Below are positions 26,649 to 33,436 of a DNA stretch of 64,000 bases, piece after piece. Position 1 is the stretch's first letter. Each line of letters opens with the position of its first letter. Made by a program: the position numbers and the translations under genes. The notes under the pieces are model-generated. The model saw only the letters and a program-made list of their open reading frames with translations, was not told the DNA's origin and did not search any database. Origin of the DNA: Clostridia bacterium (GTDB lineage Bacteria; Bacillota; Clostridia; Oscillospirales; Acutalibacteraceae); NCBI GenBank assembly GCA_017407995.1, contig JAFQVM010000030.1, positions 62,001-126,000 of the forward strand, in the 5' to 3' direction.

Positions 26649-27290
26649 TTATACAACTTTTTCACTTGAAACAGTTAAATCTCCTGTTTCTTTCAAATTT
26701 TCTTCCATTAAACGCTTAACTTCGTTATATAATTTTTCGGTCGCTTCCTCGACAGTCATATCCTTTGCAGAAAACGGCTCACCAAAACGAGTAATAAGAT
26801 TTTTACTTCTGAACTTATAATCTCCGGTTACGCCGAACGGAACTATTATGGCATCAGCTTTTTTTGCCAGCGCTACTGCACCGGGCTTAAACGGAAGCAT
26901 AAATTCATCTGTCTTATTTCTTGTTCCTTCAGGGAAAATACCTACTGCTCCGTTTCCCTTTAAAACACGCAGAGCTGACTTCATAGCCTCAAAATCTGTA
27001 CCACTGCGATTTACGGGTATACAACCCACAAATCTAAAAAACGGAGCAAGCTTGCCTTCAAAATATTCACGCTTAGCCATATAACTTATAGGACGTTTTG
27101 TAACAGCAATAGTGCTGCACTGGTCATACACATGTATATGATTTCCCGCAATAACAATAGGTCCTGTTTCAGGTATCTTCTCTTTGCCGATAATCTTCGG
27201 TGAATAATAAAACTTAAACAGCGGCCTTATAAAAAACATTACCAATTTATAGCCGAATGTGGACGGCTCTTTTTTCTTTGTCTTTTTCAT
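26649..27290 (-). CDS. plsC: PlsC-type acyltransferase (first copy)
   Basis: 1-acyl-glycerol-3-phosphate acyltransferase family. The H-x4-D catalytic motif (GNHIHVYDQC) and the glycerol-phosphate-binding FPEGTRNKTD are present. 213 aa with a basic N-terminus and a hydrophobic helix near residue 15. Followed at 28 bases distance by a second PlsC-like gene upstream in the same orientation, so the two form an operon. Direct substrate not known; phosphatidate synthesis is the family role. Confidence 0.85.
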   Translation of the reverse strand: MKKTKKKEPSTFGYKLVMFFIRPLFKFYYSPKIIGKEKIPETGPIVIAGNHIHVYDQCSTIAVTKRPISYMAKREYFEGKLAPFFRFVGCIPVNRSGTDFEAMKSALRVLKGNGAVGIFPEGTRNKTDEFMLPFKPGAVALAKKADAIIVPFGVTGDYKFRSKNLITRFGEPFSAKDMTVEEATEKLYNEVKRLMEENLKETGDLTVSSEKVV

Positions 27291-27317
27291 TTTCTCTTTC
27301 TTCTCCCATAAAATAAA

Positions 27318-27908
27318 TCAGTTTCCTGACAGTGCGTTGCTCACACACTCCATCAAGCGTTTGTTTTCCGCAATCAAATCGTCGTTCTCAATGCTCATTG
27401 GCGGATAGAATATGACTTTTACTCCCCTGTCAAAAATCTTATACTTTCCTTTTATAACAAACGGTACTATCTGTGAATCGGTATCAGATGCCATTTTTAC
27501 TGCACCGAGCTTAAACGGCATTATAACATCATCAGTCCTGTTTATTGTGCCCTCAGGAAAAATACCGATTATTTTATCATCTTTTAATGTATCTCTTGCG
27601 GCTGACAAAGCATGTGCGTCCTTTGTTCTTCTGTTGACCGGAATTGCTCCAAGCCCTCTGAAGAAGAACGCAAACACACCCTTAAACAGCTCGTCCTTTG
27701 CCATGAAGTGCACGCATCTTTTCGTAGAGGCTGCAAGCAAAAAGCAATCCAGATTGTTCGTATGATTTCCCGCAAGTACAACTCGTCCGGTCGTAGGAAT
27801 ATGCTGTTTGCCTATTATTGATGGTTTGTATAAAAGCTTGAACAGCCCCACCAAAAACGGGCGCAGTATCCTATACAAAACCGGTTCGCCTGACTTCTTC
27901 TTTTCCAT
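27318..27908 (-). CDS. PlsC-type acyltransferase (second copy)
   Basis: Paralogue of the downstream gene: GNHTNNLDCF (H-x4-D) and FPEGTINRTDD are intact. Start at the ATG at 27908; the longer frame uses a TTG before the AAAGGA site. About 196 aa. The two copies share the IGKxxIP and PVNRR/S-GTD or TKD blocks but are well diverged, so they probably differ in acyl chain or acceptor. Confidence 0.82.
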   Translation of the reverse strand: MEKKKSGEPVLYRILRPFLVGLFKLLYKPSIIGKQHIPTTGRVVLAGNHTNNLDCFLLAASTKRCVHFMAKDELFKGVFAFFFRGLGAIPVNRRTKDAHALSAARDTLKDDKIIGIFPEGTINRTDDVIMPFKLGAVKMASDTDSQIVPFVIKGKYKIFDRGVKVIFYPPMSIENDDLIAENKRLMECVSNALSGN

Positions 27909-28010
27909 TTTCTCATTTCCTTTCAAACCATATAAAAAACAACGTACTGAGCATATTGCGCCCAGTTCGAAGTATTTTTGACTCTCTCAAAATCCCCTAA
28001 CAGAAAATCC

Positions 28011-28232
28011 TCACTTGCGCCTGCTGCTTCGCACAATTTTGGGTATACCCACCGCTGCAACTGCTGCAACAGCCGCACACGATATGGCCGCAATAGCAGG
28101 GGTCTTGACCGTTCTTCGGTCCACAACTGTATTAGAGCAAATGTCAATTATCCTTTTCGACATCTCATCACTTATATCCACCGTTTTCATCACTCTGACA
28201 TATTCCTGGATATACTTTTGATTAGACTTCAA
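28011..28232 (-). CDS. small membrane protein, candidate sigma-factor partner
   Basis: 73 aa from the TTG at 28232, which overlaps the stop of the ECF sigma gene and has GAGAGGGG 7 bases upstream. The N-terminal half is charged (SDEMSKRIIDICSN), followed by one Ala/Val-rich span (AIAAISCAAVAAVAAVGI) and a basic tail. Tight overlap with an ECF sigma gene and the one-span layout suggest an anti-sigma or sensor role; there is no zinc-binding HxxxCxxC motif. Family not recognised. Confidence 0.6.
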   Translation of the reverse strand: MKSNQKYIQEYVRVMKTVDISDEMSKRIIDICSNTVVDRRTVKTPAIAAISCAAVAAVAAVGIPKIVRSSRRK

Positions 28233-28731
28233 ACGAATCACCCCTCTCAAATTCCATTTTCAAAGAATTTCTCGCATACTGCAGACGTTTTCGTATCGCC
28301 GCCGGAGTTGCTCCTGTTATATCGGAAATCTCCTTTATTCGATAACCCTCTATATAATAAAGGTCCATGACAATCTTGTACTTTGGCGGAAGCTCCATTA
28401 TAGCCTCCATAATTCCTACATCTTTGTCATTGACACCTATATTTTTGACCTCGTTAATATCGACTGTCGCATGACGCATCCTAAATCGCAAAGCATTTTT
28501 ACAAATATTGGTCGCTACACGAATAAGCCACGCCTTGCGATGCTCCTCCGAGCTGAATGCAGGTGCCTTTGTGAAATACTTAAGAAACGTCTCTTGTACA
28601 GCATCCTCTGCGTCCGCTTCGTTACACAGCAAGACAAAACATATACGAAAAAGCATTTTGCTGTATTTTTCAACAACAAACTCTATATATGCCGAATCAT
28701 CTGTATTTTTATTTTTCTTTCCCTTTTGCAT
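28222..28731 (-). CDS. ECF-type RNA polymerase sigma factor
   Basis: 169 aa. Region 2 (EFVVEKYSKMLFRICFVLLCNEADAEDAVQ zone) contains the DAEDAVQETF core, and region 4 (IMELPPKYKIVMDLYYIEGYRIKEISDITG) ends in the helix-turn-helix TPAAIRKRLQYARN. Typical of extracytoplasmic-function sigma factors. Co-translated with the small membrane protein downstream. Its target promoters are unknown; the tiny-peptide region lies directly upstream. Confidence 0.88.
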   Translation of the reverse strand: MQKGKKNKNTDDSAYIEFVVEKYSKMLFRICFVLLCNEADAEDAVQETFLKYFTKAPAFSSEEHRKAWLIRVATNICKNALRFRMRHATVDINEVKNIGVNDKDVGIMEAIMELPPKYKIVMDLYYIEGYRIKEISDITGATPAAIRKRLQYARNSLKMEFERGDSFEV

Positions 28732-28911
28732 AAAGTTGCCTTTCCCACAAAGATAAGCACAACATTACCTGTATATAAAACACTTTGCAACTGTACTTTG
28801 TGATATTTTTATTTATTAATTTTTTATTAACAGAGATTTCCTTTGTTAAGCAATCAAAACATTAATAGTACATCAAATTATATCACAAAAGTCAAGCCAC
28901 TATAGTTATAA

Positions 28912-28950
28912 AAAAGCAGTACGGCAGAAAAAATCTGCCGTACTGCTTTT
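28912..28950 (-). terminator. terminator after amphipathic peptide gene a
   Basis: 17-base perfect arms beginning AAAAGCAGTACGGCAGA, 5-base loop, T run on the minus strand. Confidence 0.9.
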
Positions 28951-28961
28951 CCAAAAACAAA

Positions 28962-29078
28962 TTAGGCGAAGAGGCCGAGAATAAAATCAAATACTGCGCT
29001 AACGATTTCCTTTGCCTGTGTTGCTACTTCTGCAAGGTTAAGAATTTTCTCAACAAAAGCGAAAATTGTCTCAAGCAT
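28962..29078 (-). CDS. tiny amphipathic peptide a (38 aa)
   Basis: Starts MLETIFAFVEKILNLAEV and ends VFDFILGLFA. Acidic residues fall at a heptad-like spacing (E3, E10, E17, E24, D31), giving an amphipathic helix with a net charge of about -3. AGAGGGG lies about 10 bases before the ATG. It is a one-gene transcript with a perfect promoter and a strong terminator, which argues strongly that it is real. Its C-terminus (VFD-...-G-L/I-FA) matches that of the peptide at 39060. Resembles phenol-soluble-modulin-like peptides in general character only. Confidence 0.75.
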   Translation of the reverse strand: MLETIFAFVEKILNLAEVATQAKEIVSAVFDFILGLFA

Positions 29079-29132
29079 TTTATGTAACCCCTCTCTTCAT
29101 TGTCATGAAAACTATCGTGTTTCATCGGCTTT

Positions 29133-29161
29133 ATTATATCATTTTTGCATTTTAGTGTCAA
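29133..29161 (-). promoter_or_regulatory. promoter of peptide a
   Basis: Perfect TTGACA (29156-29161) and TATAAT (29133-29138) with a 17-base spacer. Confidence 0.8.
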
Positions 29162-29224
29162 TTTCTTACATTCTTAAAAAGAAATATAGTCATTAACAAT
29201 CCCTAAACAATTTATAAAATATAA

Positions 29225-29260
29225 AAAAGGAACTCCGCCGAAAATCGACGGAGCCCCTTT
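29225..29260 (-). terminator. terminator of the tiny-peptide operon
   Basis: Imperfect stem of about 15 pairs (GGAACTCCGCCGA / TCGACGGAGCCCC) with an AAA loop and T-rich tail, downstream of peptide b. Confidence 0.7.
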
Positions 29261-29319
29261 TGGTAGAGTATGAATAAGAAAAGTTTAGATGTGTTCAAAA
29301 ACCAATGTGTATAGCTGAA

Positions 29320-29481
29320 TCAGAAAATCAGCGAAAAGAAACCTTCAACAGCATTGAAAACAGCAAGTGCTGCATCCATAATCACAGTCTGAACTGCATT
29401 GCCTGCAGCTTCGGGAAATATAACTTCAATCAAAACCATCAACGGCACAAGCGGTAAAAACGGACCATAAAACCAAAGCAT
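29320..29481 (-). CDS. tiny membrane peptide b (53 aa)
   Basis: Begins MLWFYGPFLPLVPLMVLI and ends NAVEGFFSLIF. The GPFLPLVPL motif is identical in peptide d. The second half (about residues 30-53) is an amphipathic helix that resembles the C-termini of the 28962 and 39060 peptides. AGGAGG lies 6 bases before the ATG, overlapping the end of the preceding gene c, so translation is coupled. No signal cleavage site or charged leader is seen. Function unknown. Confidence 0.7.
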   Translation of the reverse strand: MLWFYGPFLPLVPLMVLIEVIFPEAAGNAVQTVIMDAALAVFNAVEGFFSLIF

Positions 29482-29492
29482 AAAGTATCCTC

Positions 29493-29594
29493 CTAATTCA
29501 AAAGACCAAGTTTAAACAAAATAGCTCCAAAAAGACCTGCACATATCCCATATACAGGCCATAGCCACGCAAGCAAAACCTGAAATATTGTCAT
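29493..29594 (-). CDS. tiny membrane peptide c (33 aa)
   Basis: Starts MTIFQVLLAWLWPVYGIC and ends FKLGLLN; almost wholly hydrophobic with a single span. AAAAGGAG lies 8 bases before the ATG. Spaced 11 bases from peptide b and 15 bases from peptide d. Similar in build to the peptide at 31903 (Leu-rich start, aromatic-Pro-Val core). Function unknown. Confidence 0.65.
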   Translation of the reverse strand: MTIFQVLLAWLWPVYGICAGLFGAILFKLGLLN

Positions 29595-29609
29595 TTTAAA
29601 ATTCTCCTT

Positions 29610-29765
29610 TTATTTCAAAATAAAGTTTAGAATACCATCAAATCCAGAGCCCAGATAATATGCTATACTTAAAATAGATGCCTGCACAGGCTCGCCAATT
29701 GACTCGGGTAACATCTCCAAAGCAAAAAGCAGAGGAACGAGCGGTAAAAACGGACCAAAAAACAT
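29610..29765 (-). CDS. tiny membrane peptide d (51 aa)
   Basis: Begins MFFGPFLPLVPLLFALEM: a paralogue of peptide b by the GPFLPLVPL block and by the short acidic link after it (LPESIGEPVQ against FPEAAGNAVQ). Ends DGILNFILK. AAAGGAGGAG lies 5 bases before the ATG. It follows the exported protein gene e by 21 bases, so all are in one transcript. Confidence 0.7.
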   Translation of the reverse strand: MFFGPFLPLVPLLFALEMLPESIGEPVQASILSIAYYLGSGFDGILNFILK

Positions 29766-29786
29766 ATTTTCTCCTCCTTTTATATC

Positions 29787-30818
29787 TTAAAAAAATCTTT
29801 GCTTAATATAACGATAAATATAATACGGAAGCATAAAAGGCTCAACTATAGCCGGAAGTATTATAAATGCCGTTATGAAAAAGATTGTAAAGTTTGCATA
29901 AGCAAAAAAGGCTTTAACCTTTTCCATAAATGTCGGCAATTTTAAAAGCAAAAGCTTTTCCGATGATACTATCGCCTTACCGTCAGCATCAACTATCTCC
30001 GCTCTCATGTAGAGCTCACCACTTTTAATATTGGGGAACGCCAGCTCCTCAACTATATATTCTCCCGTAGGTATTTCACCGACCTTGGTTTCTTTGCCGT
30101 TTGCAATGGCATACCATATAATCTTTTTTGCCTCAGGGTCGGATGAATAATAGTGTGTAACTATATCAATATCTTCATAATCCACTTCAACCAACTCACA
30201 GAAAGCCTTCGGCTCTTCACCGTTATAATAAAGCTCCTCAAAATCGCCTATGGGAACATTACCAAATGCAGCGCCCGACATCAAAGTTCTATCAACGGGT
30301 TTATTATTTTCATCATAAACTAACGTACAAGTTTTCATCTTGACTTGTCGCCACTCATTTTCTGTGCCGGCATAGCAATAAGCAAGATGTTGTCCGGGAA
30401 TTCGGTTTCCCTTTATTTCCCAAAAAATACTTCCCTCATAAAACTCCAAGCTTTTAGGAAGATTGATTTTATAATATTTTGAAGGTTCTTTACCGGCAGA
30501 CTTGTCGCCCACATAAAAAGCTTGACGCCCAATACTTGTGACTCCCTCTTTAACGGTAATAACATCAATTCTGTCATAATACTTGTACCAAGCCGGAAGC
30601 TTTTTTTGAGCTGTCGTCACCGAATACCAATCCATTTCTCCCTCGCCGCCGATGACAAGTTCACCGTCATCGTAGAGAGTCCATGTAAGATTTTCACCCT
30701 GTGCACCGCAAAAACCTGAATCAACAACATCTCTTGCTGCCGCAAATACGCTTGCAGGAACAATCGAAAACAGTATAACTGCACACAAAAAAACTGATAA
30801 AATTCTTTTTATTTTCAT
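29787..30818 (-). CDS. exported protein with BspA-like N-terminal region and C-terminal membrane anchor (e)
   Basis: 343 aa. Signal peptide MKIKRILSVFLCAVILF...ASVFA is followed by a region (SGFCGAQGENLTWTLYDDGE, then L-I-GEGEMDWYS) of the kind that opens BspA-like leucine-rich repeat proteins, with one LRR-like VKEGVTSIGRQAFY unit, an Ig-like stretch (about 215-285) and a C-terminal span (about 305-330) ending in a basic YRYIKQRFF tail. So it should be held in the membrane with its bulk outside. It is framed by tiny peptide genes on both sides. Shares its first residues and ribosome site (AAGGAGAAATAAAA) with gene g. Confidence 0.7.
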   Translation of the reverse strand: MKIKRILSVFLCAVILFSIVPASVFAAARDVVDSGFCGAQGENLTWTLYDDGELVIGGEGEMDWYSVTTAQKKLPAWYKYYDRIDVITVKEGVTSIGRQAFYVGDKSAGKEPSKYYKINLPKSLEFYEGSIFWEIKGNRIPGQHLAYCYAGTENEWRQVKMKTCTLVYDENNKPVDRTLMSGAAFGNVPIGDFEELYYNGEEPKAFCELVEVDYEDIDIVTHYYSSDPEAKKIIWYAIANGKETKVGEIPTGEYIVEELAFPNIKSGELYMRAEIVDADGKAIVSSEKLLLLKLPTFMEKVKAFFAYANFTIFFITAFIILPAIVEPFMLPYYIYRYIKQRFF

Positions 30819-30908
30819 TTTTATTTCTCCTTTTATATGTCGTTGTGTATCTTCGCTAATTCACAAAACCAGTAATTGATATAATAAATCTTAATATAAT
30901 CTCAACGA

Positions 30909-31046
30909 CTAAAAAATGCTCTGTATTGCTGTTTTGAGCAAATCCCAAATTACCTCCGGTTGAGTCTTAAGTGTTTCTATGACCGCCATCGCCGGACAAA
31001 CTGCAAACCATAAAAACAAATCACGTAAAGCTAAAAGAATTTCCAC
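30909..31046 (-). CDS. tiny membrane peptide f (45 aa, GTG start)
   Basis: Reads from a GTG 9 bases after AAGGAGG. Begins (M)EILLALRDLFLWFAVCP and ends DLLKTAIQSIF. First half hydrophobic, second half an amphipathic helix, the same two-part plan as peptides b and d. Lies between exported genes g and e. No family recognised. Confidence 0.65.
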   Translation of the reverse strand: MEILLALRDLFLWFAVCPAMAVIETLKTQPEVIWDLLKTAIQSIF

Positions 31047-31060
31047 GGTTATTTTCCTCC

Positions 31061-31609
31061 TTATATTTTAGAAATGAGCTTTCTGATACCATAATAGATA
31101 TAAACCGGTAAAAATATAATTTCAGAAATACAACCAAGTAAAACATACACGGTAAAAAGACCTAACAGCGGCGCTGATGCTATGGCTTCTTCAAAAAAAT
31201 CTTTAATCTTTCTGCCAAGAGGTCTGGAATCGAGCACCTTAATCGTCACAAAATCTTTAGCAATTATATTACCTCTTGAGTCCACTATCTCGACACGAAT
31301 CCAACAGTCACCTACCGAAACAGCCTTGACCCTCGCACCGACTTTAAATCCTGTTTCGCTGTCGGTTACATACTCATATTCACAGTATTTGGCTGCTGTC
31401 CATACTATCTGGGCATCCTCATATCCGCCCAAACTGTAGTCTATATAAATCTCTGTGGTTTCTCCCCGTTTTATTTTGTCTTTTCCGTCAATCTTAATTT
31501 CCACATAAGGAGTTGCATTCCCCGTGTTAGCCGCAAAAGCAGACATCGGAATTGCAGTAAACAAAATTGCTACACACAAAAAAACCGATAAAAATCTTTT
31601 TATTTTCAT
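31061..31609 (-). CDS. exported Ig-like protein with C-terminal membrane anchor (g)
   Basis: 182 aa. Signal peptide MKIKRFLSVFLCVAILF...MSAFA is nearly the same as in gene e, then one Ig-like/BIG-like domain (about 34-130; GDCWIRVEIVDSRGNIIAKD) and a C-terminal span (about 145-172) ending in basic YYGIRKLISKI. Same architecture as e but a shorter ectodomain. AAGGAGAAATAAAA before the ATG is identical to that of e, pointing to duplication of the 5' part. Confidence 0.7.
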   Translation of the reverse strand: MKIKRFLSVFLCVAILFTAIPMSAFAANTGNATPYVEIKIDGKDKIKRGETTEIYIDYSLGGYEDAQIVWTAAKYCEYEYVTDSETGFKVGARVKAVSVGDCWIRVEIVDSRGNIIAKDFVTIKVLDSRPLGRKIKDFFEEAIASAPLLGLFTVYVLLGCISEIIFLPVYIYYGIRKLISKI

Positions 31610-31902
31610 TTTTATTTCTCCTTCTTAAGTAATACATCTGTTTGCGTAAAGCAAGCCCTGCTTAATTCCGCCAAACGAACAAATCAATAACGGTATATAA
31701 AAAGTCCCCGTCGCAACGGAAAAAGTTTGCGTTGGTTTAACAAAAAAAGAGAAAACATTTTCCAAAAGACTTTATCAAATAGAAATTTAAATAATATAAT
31801 TGAGCGTAAATCTTTAGGCTATTTCTCATTGAAGTAAATAATACATATATCCATTATCCCAAAGCAATATTAAACCAATTCCGGTTACTTCCGAATCAGA
31901 AG
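31610..31902. other. gene-poor stretch between gene g and peptide l
   Basis: About 290 bases with no convincing gene. Minus-strand frames without ribosome sites give hydrophobic pieces (for example VATGTFYIPLLICSFGG around 31650-31700), so decayed peptide genes are possible. No terminator or promoter consensus was found. Confidence 0.4.
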
Positions 31903-32016
31903 TCAGTGAGGAAAAAGAATATCGTAAATCATTAGCGGCCATCCCGCTATCATAGCCCATACCGGTCCCAGAGTATAACCCAACAGCAGATACAGATCCC
32001 AAAGTATTTTTTCCAT
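31903..32016 (-). CDS. tiny membrane peptide l (37 aa)
   Basis: From the ATG at 32016: begins MEKILWDLYLLLGYTLGP and ends MIYDILFPH; a single hydrophobic helix with several Trp. ATAGGAGAG lies about 11 bases upstream. A 70-codon frame in another register overlaps it but has a TTG start inside the ribosome site and hydrophilic, low-complexity content, so I prefer this frame. Similar in size and composition to peptide c. Confidence 0.55.
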   Translation of the reverse strand: MEKILWDLYLLLGYTLGPVWAMIAGWPLMIYDILFPH

Positions 32017-32053
32017 CTTTTTCAATCTCTCCTATCAATATATTTTTAATCTT

Positions 32054-32173
32054 TTATCCTAAAAAGCGCATGAGAATTTCAAACATTTCAGTAAGACCAC
32101 TCCAAGCCAAAAGTCCTGTTCCAACTATAGGAGTTGCTATTGTCAAGTATAACAAAGCTCCTATCTCCTGAAA
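32054..32173 (-). pseudogene. truncated copy of peptide j
   Basis: The frame FQEIGALLYLTIATPIVG matches FQEIAALLYLTTVTPIAG of the intact peptide at 32678 and continues in parallel to the C-terminus, but an in-frame TAA replaces the first seven codons. A TTG with AGGAG 9 bases upstream could give a 33-aa product, so residual expression is possible. The break coincides with the end of the decayed gene at 32088-32504. Confidence 0.6.
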
Positions 32174-32504
32174 TTAAGATGAGTTCCGCAATTATCAGTT
32201 CCTTGCTGTTAAAATCAACTGCTGTTGCAATAGAAATTAAAATATTCTCCCCACTACTTCCACTAATTTGGAAATAATCGATGTTACCATAGGCCTCAAC
32301 TGAGGCAAAACCTGCAAAATCATCTCTAGTACTACCGATGACAACATCATTATTACCGCTGAAACCAATGTCATTACCTCCTTCATCTGCGTTATAGTCA
32401 TTAATTGTTATTTCTCTATGACCAATTGTATGGGCGACATAGATATCTGCCCCATCTTCATAATTGTACTCTGAATGAAAAATATTATATCCGTAAACAC
32501 TGTC
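32088..32504 (-). pseudogene. start-less open frame, decayed exported-type protein
   Basis: A 138-codon open frame without any start; the codon before it is TAA (32505-32507). The product is acidic and Gly/Asn/Asp-rich (HSEYNYEDGADIYVAH, NDIGFSGNNDVVIGS), like a piece of an extracellular beta-rich protein. Its last 29 codons run over the truncated peptide gene in another register, so the frame end is secondary. I do not recognise the parent protein. Confidence 0.4.
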
Positions 32505-32520
32505 TTATTCGCCTTTGAAG

Positions 32521-32643
32521 TTACAGCCATTGAAACAAAGCCTCAAAAATCTGAATTATCCAACTCGGAATAGCTATCGGTAAGGCTATCAAAGGCAGTA
32601 CCACGAACATATAAAATGCCATTGTAAATGTCTGTAAGTCCAT
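32521..32643 (-). CDS. tiny membrane peptide i (40 aa)
   Basis: Begins MDLQTFTMAFYMFVVLPL and ends IIQIFEALFQWL; one hydrophobic helix with prolines, then an amphipathic end. GGGGAAAAGGAT precedes the ATG. Follows peptide j by 34 bases. The next downstream frame is decayed. Confidence 0.65.
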   Translation of the reverse strand: MDLQTFTMAFYMFVVLPLIALPIAIPSWIIQIFEALFQWL

Positions 32644-32677
32644 ATCCTTTTCCCCTTAACATTTTGTTATATGTTTT

Positions 32678-32815
32678 TTACATCCATTGGGTTATAAAAT
32701 ACCAAGCTTGCATCAAACCGCTGTAAACCAAAAGCAACCCTCCTGCTATCGGTGTTACTGTAGTAAGATATAACAGCGCTGCTATCTCTTGAAACGCTAA
32801 CAAAATCCAGCTCAT
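32678..32815 (-). CDS. tiny membrane peptide j (45 aa), first gene of the array
   Basis: Begins MSWILLAFQEIAALLYLT and ends AWYFITQWM. AAAGGGAGG lies 5 bases before the ATG. It has a truncated paralogue at 32054. Just upstream are a 7-codon frame ending on the j start (ATATGA) and a long hairpin, so expression may be controlled at the leader level. No family recognised. Confidence 0.7.
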   Translation of the reverse strand: MSWILLAFQEIAALLYLTTVTPIAGGLLLVYSGLMQAWYFITQWM

Positions 32816-32853
32816 ATTTTCCTCCCTTTATTCATAACTTCTTTCCCCTTAAA

Positions 32854-32889
32854 CAACTTGGAGATTCACTGCACTGAATCTCCAAGTTG
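32854..32889 (-). promoter_or_regulatory. leader hairpin with GTGCAG loop, upstream of peptide j
   Basis: A perfect 15-bp stem (CAACTTGGAGATTCA and its complement) closes a GTGCAG loop on the minus strand. No T run follows, so it is not a standard terminator. Upstream lies GGAGG, 8 bases, then GTG-CAG-AAA-GGC-TTT-AAT-TGA, a possible 6-residue leader frame. A second hairpin with the same loop is at 34085-34110. Confidence 0.6.
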
Positions 32890-33025
32890 AGTCGGCTTCA
32901 ATTAAAGCCTTTCTGCACAAAAATGACCTCCAAAACTAAACTCTGATTTTCACCAACCTTCCCTTTAAATATTTTCCCTTGCAAATATACAACACCCAAA
33001 ACATCCAAAAAGAGGACAAAAAAAT

Positions 33026-33054
33026 AACAGCTCTTGCTTTTAAGCAGAGCTGTT
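33026..33054 (-). terminator. terminator of the second sigma/anti-sigma pair
   Basis: AACAGCTCT / AGAGCTGTT arms with an inner GCTT/AAGC extension, followed by TTTTTTT on the minus strand. It separates the sigma pair from the peptide operon. Confidence 0.85.
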
Positions 33055-33097
33055 AACAGTTATTATAATGGTTAAAAAATCTGTTCTATTATATTCC

Positions 33098-33436
33098 CTA
33101 TAACATGTTCATTTTTACAGGAGAGCAAACCTCAAAAATTGCCGCAGAAAGACTGTCTATCTTCTCAGCGAAAAAATCAACAACGGATTCTCTAACAGAG
33201 CTTATACTCATCAGCACCGAAATTAAAATTATAGCTACAGCAATAATTGTTAAAACGGTACCCTTCGTTTTTGAAAACGAGTGCGTACTGTCATACTCCA
33301 CCCTCTCAAAATAGCTTTCCATTTTCTTATTAAATTCGTCCGAAAACTCATACTCTATTTCGTCTTCATTGGGTATATCCGCAAACTCCTCAGATGTAAC
33401 TTCCCTAAACGCTTTTTTCGCTTCATCCCTTGTCAT
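33098..33436 (-). CDS. single-span membrane protein, probable anti-sigma factor
   Basis: 112 aa from the ATG at 33436 (MTRDEAKKAFREV), which overlaps the end of the sigma gene and has GAGGAAAG just upstream. Acidic cytoplasmic N-terminus (about 1-65), one span (about 70-88, TVLTIIAVAIILISVLMSI) and a short outer tail. The layout, overlap and order match sigma/anti-sigma pairs. A longer frame from 33628 would run through the sigma gene and is rejected. Confidence 0.7.
   Translation of the reverse strand: MTRDEAKKAFREVTSEEFADIPNEDEIEYEFSDEFNKKMESYFERVEYDSTHSFSKTKGTVLTIIAVAIILISVLMSISSVRESVVDFFAEKIDSLSAAIFEVCSPVKMNML

Noticed and set aside
27923-28147. 74-codon frame beside the sigma partner gene
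   Set aside because: Shadow of the membrane protein gene in another register; basic, without a ribosome site.
31826-32038. 70-codon frame overlapping peptide l
   Set aside because: Its TTG start lies inside the ribosome site, its content is hydrophilic and low in complexity, and a frame in another register has a better start and the hydrophobic character of the neighbouring peptides.
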